A stretch of DNA of 64,000 bases from Watersipora subatra (GCF_963576615.1 NC_088708.1:67000672-67064671); one strand, 5' to 3'; positions 22,301 through 34,062 are shown, counted from the stretch's first letter. Notes: generated by a model from the sequence alone, not told the origin. A program made the numbers and translations.

Positions 22301-25300
22301 AACAACTCCCTCTAGTGATATAGTTCAACAACTCCCTCTAGTAATATAGTTCAACAACTCTCTCTAGTAATATAGTTCAACAACTCCCTCTAGTAATATA
22401 GTTCAACAACTCCCTCTAGTAATATAGTTCAACAACTTCCTCTAGTAATATAGTTCAACAACTCCCTCTAGTAATATAGTTTAACAACTCCCTCTAGTAA
22501 TATAGTTCAACAACTCCCTCTAGTAATATAGTTTAACAACTCCCTCTAGTAATATAGTTCAACAACTCCCTCTAGTAATATAGTTCAACAACTTCCTCTA
22601 GTAATATAGTTCAACAACTTCCTCTAGTAATATAGTTCAACGACTCCCTCTAGTAATATAGTTCAACAACTCCCTCTAGTAATATAGTTTAACAACTCCC
22701 TCTAGTAATATAGTTCAACAACTCCCTCTAGTAATATAGTTCAACAACTTCCTCTAGTAATATAGTTCAACAACTTCCTCTAGTAATATAGTTCAACGAC
22801 TCCCTCTAGTAATATAGTTCAACAACTTCCTCTAGTAATATAGTTCAACAACTCCCTCTAGTGATATAGTTCAACAACTCCCTCTAGTAATATAGTTTAA
22901 CAACTCCCTCTAGTAATATAGTTCAACAACTCCCTCTAGTAATATAGTTCAACAACTTCCTCTAGTAATATAGTTCAACAACTTCCTCTAGTAATATAGT
23001 TCAACGACTCCCTCTAGTAATATAGTTCAACAACTTCCTCTAGTAATATAGTTCAACAACTCCCTCTAGTGATATAGTTCAACAACTCCCTCTAGTGATA
23101 TAGTTCAACAACTCCCTCTAGTAATATAGTTCAACAACTCCCTCTAGTAATATAGTTCAACAACTTCCTCTAGTAATATAGTTCAACAACTCCCTCTAGT
23201 AATATAGTTCAACAACTTCCTCTAGTAATATAGTTCAACAACTTCCTCTAGTAATATAGTTCAACAACTTCCTCTAGTAATATAGTTCAACAACTCCCTC
23301 TAGTAATATAGTTCAACAACTCCCTCTAGTAATATAGTTCAACAACTCCCTCTAGTAATATAGTTCAACAACTTCCTCTAGTAATATAGTTCAACAACTT
23401 CCTCTAGTAATATAGTTCAACAACTTCCTCTAGTAATATAGTTCAACAACTCCCTCTAGTAATATAGTTCAACAACTCCCTCTAGTAATATAGTTCAACA
23501 ACTCCCTCTAGTAATATAGTTCAACAACTTCCTCTAGTAATATAGTTCAACAACTCCCTCTAGTAATATAGTTCAACAACTCCCTCTAGTAATATAGTTC
23601 AACAACTCCCTCTAGTAATATAGTTCAACAACTCCCTCTAGTAATATAGTTTAACAACTCCCTCTAGTAATATAGTTCAACAACTCCCTCTAGTAATATA
23701 GTTCAACAACTTCCTCTAGTAATATAGTTCAACAACTTCCTCTAGTAATATAGTTCAACGACTCCCTCTAGTAATATAGTTCAACAACTTCCTCTAGTAA
23801 TATAGTTCAACAACTCCCTCTAGTAATATAGTTCAACAACTCCCTCTAGTAATATAGTTTAACAACTCCCTCTAGTGATATAGTTCAACAACTCCCTCTA
23901 GTAATATAGTTCAACAACTCCCTCTAGTGATATAGTTCAACAACTCCCTCTAGTAATATAGTTCAACAACTCCCTCTAGTAATATAGTTCAACAACTTCC
24001 TCTAGTAATATAGTTCAACAACTCCCTCTAGTAATATAGTTCAACAACTTCCTCTAGTAATATAGTTCAACAACTTCCTCTAGTAATATAGTTCAACAAC
24101 TCCCTCTAGTAATATAGTTCAACAACTTCCTCTAGTAATATAGTTCAACAACTCCCTCTAGTAATATAGTTCAACAACTTCCTCTAGTAATATAGTTCAA
24201 CAACTTCCTCTAGTAATATAGTTCAACAACTCCCTCTAGTAATATAGTTCAACAACTCCCTCTAGTAATATAGTTCAACAACTTCCTCTAGTAATATAGT
24301 TCAACAACTCCCTCTAGTAATATAGTTCAACAACTTCCTCTAGTAATATAGTTCAACAACTCCCTCTAGTAATATAGTTCAACAACTTCCTCTAGTAATA
24401 TAGTTCAACAACTTCCTCTAGTAATATAGTTCAACAACTCCCTCTAGTAATATAGTTCAACAACTCCCTCTAGTAATATAGTTTAACAACTCCCTCTAGT
24501 AATATAGTTCAACAACTCCCTCTAGTAATATAGTTCAACAACTCCCTCTAGTAATATAGTTCAACAACTCCCTCTAGTAATATAGTTTAACAACTCCCTC
24601 TAGTAATATAGTTCAACAACTCCCTCTAGTAATATAGTTCAACAACTCCCTCTAGTAATATAGTTCAACAACTCCCTCTAGTAATATAGTTTAACAACTC
24701 CCTCTAGTAATATAGTTCAACAACTCCCTCTAGTAATATAGTTCAACAACTTCCTCTAGTAATATAGTTCAACAACTCCCTCTAGTAATATAGTTCAACA
24801 ACTCCCTCTAGTAATATAGTTCAACAACTCCCTCTAGTAATATAGTTCAACAACTTCCTCTAGTAATATAGTTCAACAACTTCCTCTAGTAATATAGTTC
24901 AACAACTTCCTCTAGTAATATAGTTCAACAACTCCCTCTAGTAATATAGTTCAACAACTTCCTCTAGTAATATAGTTCAACAACTTCCTCTAGTAATATA
25001 GTTCAACAACTCCCTCTAGTAATATAGTTCAACAACTCCCTCTAGTAATATAGTTCAACAACTCCCTCTAGTAATATAGTTCAAATGACATTAAGTGATA
25101 CCTGCTCATACCTACAACTTCTGTAGAAGTGACAGACATGTACTGCATGACATAAATGTACTGCATGACATACATGTACTGCATGCCATACATGTACTGC
25201 ATGCCATACATGTACTGCATGCCATAAATGTACTGCATGACATACATGTACTGCATGCCATACATGTACTGCATGCCATACATGTACTGCATGTCATACA

Positions 25301-28300
25301 TGTACTGCATGACATACATGTACTGCATGACATACATGTACTGCATGTACTAGAAAAACATGTACTAACAAGTTGCACAATGCTCATGTATGTAAACATT
25401 GTCATAGCCAAAACCTTAACCAGCAACCCATTATTTCTGACGATTACATTTTAAGCTGCGTAGTACGATATAATATTATAATTTTCCTAATTTTTAAAAA
25501 TAGGTTCCAAAATTTGATACTCTAACTATTGACATAGAAAATGACATAAATTGGATTACTATCGATAAAGATAATCCAGATCTGACTGTAACTAATACAT
25601 TTGACGTTGAAATTCTAAAATTTAGTGACACCTAAAATCATTAAATACAGTATACAATAATGCCGACGCCAGCTATACTGTTATGACATATTTATGAGAA
25701 GTGAACTGTGATTTGAAGAGTTGTACACCTAATAATTAACTTCTCAACAAAAGCTAGGTATGCTATTGAGAACACAGCTCCGACGACTAAAGTGAAGACG
25801 CAATGAGGGAATATATTTAGCAGCACATTACCTTCAAATGACTGTACAGCACGCGCGACTATCTCCTCTGGGGGATAACTCCCCAGCTCTCCTCTGGCAT
25901 GCTTTGTTTTACAATATGTGCACTGATTTAGGCACCTGTAAATCAGTAACACCATAATACGATCTCACAAACACATATCTATGCGCCTTTCATAGCAAGC
26001 CCAGCAGGCTAGTGTCAACTATCCATGACATGGTAATACCACTTGTGAGCGACTCACAACCATAGTAACACTCAGAAGCCCTAGAGCAAGGAACAGTCTT
26101 GAGTAAAATAAAAGATAGGCCTATAAGCCAACCCACCCAGTGTTAATAGCTATAATCTCAATGAGTGGATTCTTTCTAATTTTAGGAAGATCGAGACGAG
26201 CGCCACCCAGCTTTCGACCCTCTGCTTTTTTCGAGCCATATAATCGCACTGTGTGACCTTTGAGAGTTTCCTCGACAACTTCGACTACTCTGTCAATCTG
26301 CTGTACTCCTATCACACTCAGACCCTGCAATGCATTCTGGTATGTAGAGAAAAGATAATCGCAGCACTTACAAGCTCTGACATAAGCGCATGACTCCGCT
26401 GTAGGCCAACCTTTTTTGATGTTCTAACGCGGTATGAACAATACTTTTACTCTATATCTCTCACACTGCATAAACAAATTGATCCATGTATAGCCACTTA
26501 TCAAACCTGTAAATAGCCAGATTTCTTCTCTCCTTGAGGCACACAACCCGCCACGACAACTTTCTTGTTTACACTCTGTGCCAGTTTAATCTCATTCCGG
26601 AAGTGGTCCTCCGCTGGGTTCTTTACTGTGCAGCTATTGAGAAGCCAAAGGTCAGCATCCTGTTTCGAACCTGACAGCGAGAGATGACCCTTTAAGAGCT
26701 TCAAATGCATCTACATTTAAACTTATCCAATAGCCTTCGCTCATACACATAAAGCACATAAATTACATAAGTACTGTTTCAGCTTATTCAGGTTCTTCAA
26801 TACCTTGGCTTTTAAATGAGCCATTGTTTAACATGGTGAGACAGATATTGGTTGGGGTTTATAGGATTCCCCAGAGCACTACTGCAGAAATCTTCAATGG
26901 TATAGGCTCGGAAATTGTGACACCACAATTTTCATATTCGGTGTTGTAAGCTCTTACCGCTTATTTTATCGCTTACCACTTATATTTATAAACTACAATA
27001 ATGACGCTAGTGTCATGCAAAGGTAGGACAACACCAGAAAACCAATGAATATGACAAAGGAATCAGTGTCATCAGCTCTCCATGTGCAGATTATTTTTAT
27101 GATAAATAACAGATTTCAAGCAACATACTATATTTTCCCAAATATTATGCACTAGCCCTCTCTTTTTATTGTGATGTTGAGGGACACGACTGAGGCTAAT
27201 TAAGTCTAAGCATTGCGTGATCGCGCAGGAGTGCAATTTACACATAGTCCTAGGGCCACTCGACTGTAGGTCACAATTTAATCGATGTGATTTCATTACC
27301 TTTACCACCATGGGTTGTAAAAGTCAATTGAAATAAATCAATCATTGGGGTTGACTCACTGCACTCCGGGATTGTTCAAAACAGAGAAGCCTACTGAACC
27401 AACTTAATCTGCCTTTAAGCTAGTATCATACAGAAAACGATTTATTTAACTGTCCGATACACCTGTTTTCTATTTTCCATATACTGTAATTTATTCGAAT
27501 ATACGGTAATATCAATATTGTAATTTTTATATTTTTTATATTTAATTACTAATTAGTCATTAATCAAGTTATTAATCATTTCTGTATGGGACAAACAATT
27601 CCATCATATAAAACGATGTGATAATAATTACTATAAATGTTTAAAATGAACGAAAGGATGAAAAAATTAAACTCTAACAATCACCCGAAATCTATAAACC
27701 CCGAACATATGTTTTATTATTAGCGCTCTCTGGGTTTAAGAGCACCGATTGTCCCAGAAAAGTGCAGCCTCAATGGCAGCGAAAGGAATTGACGATTTAA
27801 GGCTAAATGATAATTATGACATAACATTGTAGGAACCCCAACCAAGTGTTTATTGCAGGACATACTTTTGACACCCTGTTTTTCATAGTTCCATTATTCT
27901 TTGTGTATTGAATATAGGCTCATTTGAAAGCCAAGACTCCGATGTATTGAAATATAAGACTAGAAATTCCCCTGTCATACTGCCCATGACCAAAGTGATA
28001 TTGGAAAAATGAAAGGGTACTGATAGTTGAAAAATGCAGTATTAGCAATCAAATGGCACTGCAGTGCAATAGGATAACTGCAATGGTGGCTGCAATGGTA
28101 GCTGTAATGTACTGGGTGTTATTATGTACAACAAACAGCATTAATGAAAGGACAAGATTATGTTTATATCTCCCCTTGCAATAGGAGAAATGCAATATTA
28201 GAAGTAAGATGCACTGATATTATTATAATAACCAATATTATTAATATAGTAATACAGTAATAAAAGAAAACCAATGCACAATTTTGTTTACATTTCAAAA

Positions 28301-29871
28301 CGCCATAGCAACCAATATCAAGAAGTTGTGATATTTATCTAGATTTTTAGAAAATCTATTCAACAAAATTATTTAGAAAAAATAATAACAGTAACATATT
28401 GCCCAACATTGGTCACTATATACTTCGATCTTGTAAATTCAAATGACTATTCTTAGAATTAAATCTTAAAAAATCGAATAATTATTCTTATAATTAAACA
28501 TCGTGATAATCTTATAAGAATCGTTAGAAAAATATCATCATCATTTCCTTTACTTTCACTGCTTTGGAAATCAATTTGAATACCAAAGTACTCATTATAA
28601 GTGTCCAAAATGTCAGTTACTTTGAAATCGGCAAAAAAGAAACGATTACTTTTCAGTACTTCTACGTTAGTTACAGAAACCTTCGGCAATTTGACAATGC
28701 TATAGACTGGTGAAATGTACACGTTTTTCTCGTGAAATGCGAACGACTTAATGGTTCTACTCAGTCTCACGGCCTTCTTGGCGTTTCGTTGGCCAGTCTT
28801 AATTTTGATTAAAAAAGGCTTGTCAGGTTTTAATGGCGATTTTAGGCCAAACTAATCTGTCTAAGTATGTATTATCCGATCAGATGGGTAAGATTACGAT
28901 ATTGTCTCAACTTTTCAAAGACTTGGTAACATATTTAAATAGGTTTATATGTGTTGTGTATCATTATTACACTTACACGACTCTATATGGAAATGGTTAA
29001 ATTTTTTCATGGGATTTTTGTACAAGGGTTTGGTTACGTTCATTGACGGATAAGTTTTCGGGAGTTGTGTGCACATATGCATTTATCATAAAGCTCCCGA
29101 ACAACCGCTTCGGGAACAATCGCTCGGATAAAAGTACTTATGTCATTGATGTGCTTTAACAGCATCTCATTGGAGCTAATTGAGTAAGCCATAAGCAATA
29201 ACTTGCATGTTCGTTACAATCTAACGGGACTGTACATGTACTACCAAGCTTTGCATGACTTTTTCATGGCCCTTTGATTTACCCTGTGTCAGTGTAGCTA
29301 CTTTAACTAAAGTGATACATATATCATTATTGTCATTAGAAGGATATAGTTCTTGATTACCATGTGATGGCCACCCATAGTTTCACCGATTGCAATAGGT
29401 GGCTTTATAGAAATGTTCAACTTCCTTTATAGTTTAAAGCAATTTTTAACTTCATCACATTCTTAAGTTATAGAGTGAGTCATAATAAGTAGAAGAACTA
29501 AAAGGCTCAAGTCTTGCCATATCTCAGCTATGTAGACTTAGAGCGTATGTCGGCATGGAGCAATGGCTATAAATACACTTTCTTAGAGAGAGTCAGATAG
29601 GAAATTTATAATGCGCACCAACAATCTTGTAGCCATAAGATGCCAGTTGACCAGCCATATATTCGCCATCAGAGTTGTTATGGGAGCAGCCCCAGGTCTT
29701 TACATAGATACTCTGAGTTCCGGGGATCACGCTGTCCGCATTCGGAGCCAGCACATCACCATTTTCTTTCTTGTTCAAACGTTTGAACTTTGGTACAACC
29801 AACTTCCTCGAATGGTACCGCTCATTTGGTGTAACATCATCCTCCCCGATAAGATCTTCGATGTCATCCAT
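16022..29871 (-). CDS. CDKAL1: CDKAL1: threonylcarbamoyladenosine tRNA methylthiotransferase (complete, 9 coding exons)
   Basis: Coding exons in order: 29871-29619, 26670-26507, 26324-26137, 25935-25832, 21635-21469, 19085-18940, 18372-18129, 17357-17274 and 16321-16022. They sum to 1650 nt (549 residues plus stop; human about 579) with consistent phases. The enzyme is a radical-SAM methylthiotransferase that turns t6A37 of tRNA-Lys(UUU) into ms2t6A37. Visible: the three cysteines of the N-terminal MTTase domain (Cys62 in [12 protein letters not shown], Cys98 in [10 protein letters not shown], Cys127 in AGCVPQG), the radical-SAM CxxxCxxC (Cys203, 207, 210), a TRAM region, and a C-terminal membrane helix (about 519-538) matching the ER tail anchor of the vertebrate protein. 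Start chosen at MDDIEDLI, which aligns with LLDDIEDIV in human. Intron 4 is swollen by minisatellites, intron 5 by a Helitron. Confidence 0.95.
17274..17357 (-). CDS. CDKAL1: CDKAL1 exon 8: start of TRAM region
   Basis: Acceptor ATTTTTTAG, donor GATCAG|GTAATT, 84 nt. It reads [20 protein letters not shown] then GHNKSYDQ, matching IGERQQVLVTEESFDSKFYV of human. Confidence 0.92.
18129..18372 (-). CDS. CDKAL1: CDKAL1 exon 7
   Basis: Acceptor CATTACAG, donor CACCAG|GTGTGT, 244 nt. It encodes [20 protein letters not shown] and [16 protein letters not shown], classic MTTase signatures, up to SYLPYNHQ. Confidence 0.96.
18940..19085 (-). CDS. CDKAL1: CDKAL1 exon 6
   Basis: Acceptor CTGTTGCAG, donor AAGAG|GTGAGG. 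It encodes [20 protein letters not shown] and then [20 protein letters not shown], the radical-SAM barrel. Confidence 0.95.
19748..20666 (-). mobile_element. Non-autonomous Helitron, 919 bp
   Basis: On the minus strand it starts TCTATAAATCACAGC after an A. It ends with the hairpin ACCC...GGGT (19757-19776), then CTAA and a host T. This is the Helitron pattern: 5' TC, 3' hairpin plus CTRR, insertion between A and T, no duplication. Its 5' part shares a tRNA-like block (20521-20600) and other stretches with the Helitron at 48039-49274. The exact 5' end is inferred. It lies in CDKAL1 intron 5, same strand as the gene. Confidence 0.72.
20521..20600 (+). repeat. tRNA-like block inside the Helitron
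   Basis: Box A-like TAGCCTAATGGTG and box B-like GAGTTCAAATCC about 50 bases apart, as in tRNA-derived SINE heads, but no cloverleaf closing stem is seen. It is antisense to the Helitron. The same block occurs inverted at about 48110-48210. Confidence 0.6.
21469..21635 (-). CDS. CDKAL1: CDKAL1 exon 5
   Basis: Acceptor ATTACTAG, donor CTCGAG|GTATGG, 167 nt, phase 1 in and 0 out. With the preceding G it reads [20 protein letters not shown], aligning with [20 protein letters not shown] of human, so the acceptor position is well supported. Its first 15 bases are the exonic part of the 26-bp repeat. Confidence 0.95.
21621..25084. repeat. 26-bp minisatellite, 133 units, each copying the exon 5 splice acceptor
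   Basis: GTTC recurs in register every 26 bases; 21621 and 25079 differ by exactly 133 units with no net indel. Read on the minus strand, each unit is 11 bases TATATTACTAG followed by 15 bases AGGGAGTTGTTGAAC. The unit at the array's left edge is the real junction: its TAG ends intron 4 and its 15 bases begin exon 5, where the sequence then diverges into TATGGTTAACC. Units vary mainly by transitions: ACTCCC/ACTTCC, GTAATA/GTGATA, GTTC/GTTT and CAAC/CGAC. Confidence 0.97.
21636..25831 (-). other. CDKAL1 intron 4, almost entirely tandem repeats
   Basis: 4196 bases, of which about 3.46 kb are the 26-bp array and about 0.22 kb an 18-bp array. The remaining 0.5 kb next to the donor is ordinary AT-rich intron. 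Confidence 0.9.
25136..25355. repeat. 18-bp minisatellite, 12 units
   Basis: Units of the form CATGTACTGCATGCCATA, varying mainly at the CC position (GACATA, GTCATA) and at the first C. The period is a multiple of three and stop-free in some frames, giving MQYMYG-type open frames that are a by-product. It lies about 55 bases from the 26-bp array. Confidence 0.95.
25832..25935 (-). CDS. CDKAL1: CDKAL1 exon 4: radical-SAM CxxxCxxC
   Basis: Acceptor GATTTACAG, donor GAAG|GTAATG, 104 nt. It encodes [20 protein letters not shown], the 4Fe-4S-binding triad, then [14 protein letters not shown]. Confidence 0.96.
26137..26324 (-). CDS. CDKAL1: CDKAL1 exon 3
   Basis: Acceptor GCATTGCAG, donor ACTGG|GTGGGT. 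It encodes [20 protein letters not shown] and [20 protein letters not shown] equivalents (here [20 protein letters not shown]), leading into the radical-SAM domain. Confidence 0.95.
26507..26670 (-). CDS. CDKAL1: CDKAL1 exon 2
   Basis: Acceptor TCGCTGTCAG, donor TTACAG|GTTTGA. Residues 85-139, including [20 protein letters not shown] and [10 protein letters not shown] (second and third MTTase cysteines). Confidence 0.95.
27700..29618. other. Distal CDKAL1 intron 1
   Basis: AT-rich. It contains an unassigned minus-strand open frame at 28459-28851 and otherwise nothing recognised. Confidence 0.5.
28459..28851 (-). CDS. Unrecognised 131-codon open stretch in CDKAL1 intron 1
   Basis: Same strand as CDKAL1, open from just after a TAG at 28852-28854 to a stop at 28459. 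It reads [20 protein letters not shown], then [20 protein letters not shown] and [18 protein letters not shown]. It has low-complexity-free, coding-like composition in an AT-rich intron. There is no in-frame ATG near the start of the open stretch. Splicing into CDKAL1 from the exon 1 donor would give a stop within ten codons, so it is not a CDKAL1 exon. Probably a gene or mobile-element relic; family unknown. Confidence 0.35.
   Translation of the reverse strand, partial: FGLKSPLKPDKPFLIKIKTGQRNAKKAVRLSRTIKSFAFHEKNVYISPVYSIVKLPKVSVTNVEVLKSNRFFFADFKVTDILDTYNEYFGIQIDFQSSESKGNDDDIFLTILIRLSRCLIIRIIIRFFKI
29619..29871 (-). CDS. CDKAL1: CDKAL1 exon 1 (first coding)
   Basis: Met at 29871, donor GTTG|GTGCGC, phase 1 out. 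It encodes residues 1-84, with a variable acidic/basic N-terminus and then [20 protein letters not shown], the first MTTase-domain cysteine. Confidence 0.93.
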
Positions 29872-32841
29872 TGAAAAGTCACAAATTCTCTTCCATATTT
29901 ATTTTCTGGCAAAAGACAAGCTTTGATGAGTATTTACATTCTATCACTTAAAAATTGGACATGCATCTATTTTCAATAACATTGTATGTACCTTATTTTT
30001 CTCGATATCTTTGATTAATTTCTATTCACTTATGAAGCGATTTATTGGCCAGATTAACCTTCAGCAGCAAATCTTTAGAAAACTACCTTTCCACACACTT
30101 GTTACTAAGTCTTATTTCAATCTGAATAGCAATACTTCAAGGTTGCATAGAGAAACTTTTGCTTTAATCCATATGCCACATACTGTGACAACTACTGCAT
30201 AAGGTAGACTATCACATGCAACCGCAAACAATTTACTAAAAGCTAAAAAACTTATAAAATATTTGTATTTCTTGCATGCATAAAGTTTTTTAAGCTCAAC
30301 AGAAAAATGTAGACAAATACCTTGCAGTAACACTTCAAGCCAGATATTTATTTTTAGTGTGTCTGTTGTACCATACAGTATTTGTATATAGAGTCAAACT
30401 TCAACTCAAAACACAAATGTTCTAACACTCAATGCAAAGTTTGAGCAAACATTTGACTCTTGTAACACAGTGCAAATCTTCACTTGGTAGCATTTTTAGG
30501 AGAAATAACATTAAACAGTGCCTCATACATCCCTTTTTCATGGATTCCAAAAAGTAGTGCTGAAAAGAAGACAATTTTTTCCTTAGAATTACAGCAGGAA
30601 ATCACCATAAGACATGTGCGGGCATCTTTGAATCATTTTTTTCAGAAACCCATGAAACCTGCTAGCAATTATAATACAGAAAGCAGTAAAAATGTTGCAA
30701 AAAAGCTTTAGATGGACAAGGTGGAAAGGCTGAATGTAAAACATATATAATATAAAAGTAAACAATATAAATTAAGCAGTTCTTCTACAGTAAAGCAATA
30801 ATGTTTAAACTATTTACAATCATTGAGAGTTAATTTTAAACTATTTTGATGGTGGGTATATTAGGTACATAGTTATCAAGTCTCATGGATCCTGCCCAAT
30901 CCTCCCAAGATACGAACTAAATTAAAGTGTATGTAGTCCGTATGTAGTCTAAATAGAGTACCTATGTATTTCTATCATCACCTCTATTTACATGGTTCAT
31001 TTCCTGTACACCCAAAGCTCCACATACAGTTGAACAAACAATAAAAATCACTTATCAAATTATTACTGGATTTTTTCCTCCTACACAATTTAATTTTTCA
31101 AGTGGAGCCTTTTAGTTTTATTTAATGCATAATTTGTTTTAATGCAATATGTACAGTATTATTTCCCCAAAGCATTTATCAATAGGCTTTTGATCAGTAG
31201 AACAGATTAAATGAAATCCAGTGTATTTTATGACAATGTGCTGTAAAGGTTTTTACAAATGAAAACAATATTGGAACAGGCTAAACTCCTGTATCATGTT
31301 GTGCAGTATAAACTTTATATGTTCCTCAAATAACTAGTAAAATATTTACTAGCAAATTTCTCTCAATTGCAATCACAGCCACCTGCCATGCAGGTCAAAA
31401 GTGTACTAACTGTTGGGGCAAAATTGGCCGATTTTGGCTTTCATGCCATTTAGGGAAGCAATTTGATTTGACATCTTAATATTTTCATACCACAGCCTGC
31501 TGTTGCATACAGTCACTATAGGGAAGTTTAACAGGGCATACCGTAATTATGCAGGAACATTTACTCAATACTCCACTGTAATTTGTCTGCAAGCAAGATT
31601 ACAACCATAAGACTACAAACATAAAAAATATATATCTAACAGCTTGCGGGCAGCAATGCTATTGATACATTACAGCAATCATCTTGTTTAATAAACACAA
31701 TATTACGGAGACTTGAACTAAATAGGAAACACCTGCTATTAATACATTTTATAATGTATTCAAGTAGTTCGATTATTGACAAACTGCTTTTAAACAATTA
31801 TTTTCATAAGTCATAGAGGATATTAATAGTTTACTAAGCTTATATTATATGTTGATTTATTAAAAGTAAAACCATTGATTAGAATTGACGTTATAGAGCT
31901 GTAGACCCATGATTATAAATCATGAAGTAAAGATGTGCACAATCATTTTGGACGTCAAAGTACTATAGGTAGAGAACTTCACTTAGTACTGTTTTTTTTC
32001 GTTTAGGCAAACGCCACAACAAAGACTTCACTCGAGCACAGTTAGCTACCTTTGAAACTGTTTGAAAAGGCCTGTCTTAACCAGAAGGCAGAGAGCCTTG
32101 TCTAAAATTACCCATTTCTTGGACAGTTGTAATCTGGTAACATATCTATAAATGGTAAATAAATCTGATTATTTACTATAAAGATAAGTAGTTGTGATAG
32201 GGTTACGACAGGGTTGAAACATATTTCACAATCACAAGAGAATTATCAGCATTGGTAAATCATATGTATTTCCTACCTGCAAGAAATATAGCAAAAGGTT
32301 CAACATTGCATTGGAAACCATTTAGTCCCAGATGAAACACAATTGCGTTGTTATATTCAATTAGATTACTAGATTTTTAGTTTAAAAGAGCTAAAATAAA
32401 ATTTTAGTACCCTGTAGGATGAAAATATTCGTTGGTTATAAAAATTCGCGATTTCGCGAACAGTCAATCCCGTGAATTATTAAATTCCGTGAATAATTAG
32501 TTCTATTTTTAATCACAAGGGAGAATAACTACTGCATCAAATTCAAAACTAGCCGCTAGGCATAAATACTAAACGTAGTTGAGTTCTAAAACATTTTTAA
32601 AACCATTGCCTGGGCTTTGAGCTAACACCATTGCCAATGCAACACTTTTCTTTACAAAATTATTCAAGGTTGTCACAAGATATGCAGAATGGCGTCATCA
32701 CAAAAATAGCCGCTAGGCAGAAGTACTAAACGTAGCCGAGTTCCAAAACCTCTTTAAAATCATCGCCGGGGCTTCGAGTTTTATTGCCATAGCATCAAAC
32801 TTAACAAAATTATTCAAGGTTTTCACAAGTTATTCGGCATG

Positions 32842-33168
32842 GCTTCGTCATCGCAAAAAATTTCCTAGTCTTTTTACATTGAAATCAACTCCATCAATCT
32901 CTAATACCGAAGTTGAGGACGATCATGATTCTGATCTGGACATTATGGTATGTATTTGATTTGCAGGGTATATACGTTTTTCCATAATTAACTGCATTAG
33001 TTAATTCTTTTGTTTAAAAACTGATCGCTTCCATTAAATACTTCAGCTATTGTTTTTTCACTTCTGCACCACAGCAAGTTTTTGCACTTTTGCCCTTATT
33101 AATATGTTTTCTTTTTTGTGTTTACTGCAGATTGAGAATGAAACGACCTACTCCGATTACGAAAACTA
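32842..33168 (+). pseudogene. Possible two-exon small gene inside the TIR element, frame broken near its start
   Basis: One frame reads FPSLFTLKSTPSISNTEVED then DHDSDLDIM up to a donor ATG|GTATGT (about 32948). An acceptor TTTACTGCAG at about 33130 gives IENETTYSDYEN and TAG in matching phase 0. An ATGGCTTCGTCATCG just upstream is out of frame by one base across a run of six A. The acidic peptide is not recognised. Confidence 0.3.
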
Positions 33169-33338
33169 GAGACAAGTAGTAATATTCATCAAGGCAGGAA
33201 TATTGGCAGAGAAGCAACCAGTCAACCTAAACAACACCTTCATCGACAACAACTCCTTGATACCGCTGCAGCAAAGATGATTATATTATATATTTTATTT
33301 CATGTATAGATATATTATAATTTATTACAAACTTGAGT

Positions 33339-33785
33339 CTACAAATAAAATATTTCAAATACAAATAAAACTTTACAAACGATGAATGGGGTAAATATAA
33401 AGTTTAGTCCATATAGCGGTTGGCTAGCAATAAAAAAAACTGGTACTCTTGATAAGTGAATACTAGCGTGTAATGGTGCTCTCTGACTAGTTATCTTGGT
33501 AATAGCAGCTCTGTCGCTGTCACAGTCTTGGGTAGATGTTAAAGGCGATTCTCTCGCTACCACATGACTGGTAAGAAAGTTATCATCAGAACTCTCCTCT
33601 TGGCTTACTATTGCAATGTTCTGCCGGTTGGCCAAAACTTTGTGCTCGTAAAGACGTTTTTGTTCCTTTTTTAAAACAGATATATTCTTCTCGTTAGCAG
33701 CTGCGGTCACTTCTACCTCAATTTCAAGACCTCCCTGAATGATAAGTGATCTTCTAAGAATGACATCTACCACCCTTGCAGTCAT
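33339..33785 (-). CDS. Unrecognised 148-residue open frame inside the TIR element
   Basis: Read from an internal ATG at 33785 it starts MTARVVDVILRRSLIIQGGL, then EIEVEVTAAANEKNISVLKK EQKRLYEHKVLANRQNIAIV SQEESSDDNFLTS. The middle looks like a charged helix or coiled coil. The frame is open a further 30 codons upstream to 33875. No transposase catalytic residues or known domain are seen. It may be a protein of the element, a captured host exon, or chance. Confidence 0.4.
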   Translation of the reverse strand: MTARVVDVILRRSLIIQGGLEIEVEVTAAANEKNISVLKKEQKRLYEHKVLANRQNIAIVSQEESSDDNFLTSHVVARESPLTSTQDCDSDRAAITKITSQRAPLHASIHLSRVPVFFIASQPLYGLNFIFTPFIVCKVLFVFEIFYL

Positions 33786-34062
33786 TGTGCTTCTGTGTAT
33801 GATGAAAAATCTCTCTCTCACACTAAAACAAATGAAGCGGTAGGGATGGAAAAAATAAATATTGCGTTTTACCAAAAACCAAAGTAAAATTCAACTAATT
33901 TAGTAAATGGTTTTGAAAAATTCATGACTTACCACAAATTGTTGGTTCATCAAAGGCCTCCAAATCGATGAATATTCGTGAAAACCTCTCAACACAGCAA
34001 AAAATTATAGCTTAGCATAATCGACTTGTAGTTGCAAGCTGTGGTGTACATAGCGTTTCGGT

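Noticed and set aside
21621..25084. CRISPR-like look of a regular direct repeat
   Set aside because: There are no spacers; units abut head to tail, and the genome is eukaryotic.
25068..25454. Open frames of MQYMYG or [10 protein letters not shown] repeats
   Set aside because: Produced by the 18-bp minisatellite.
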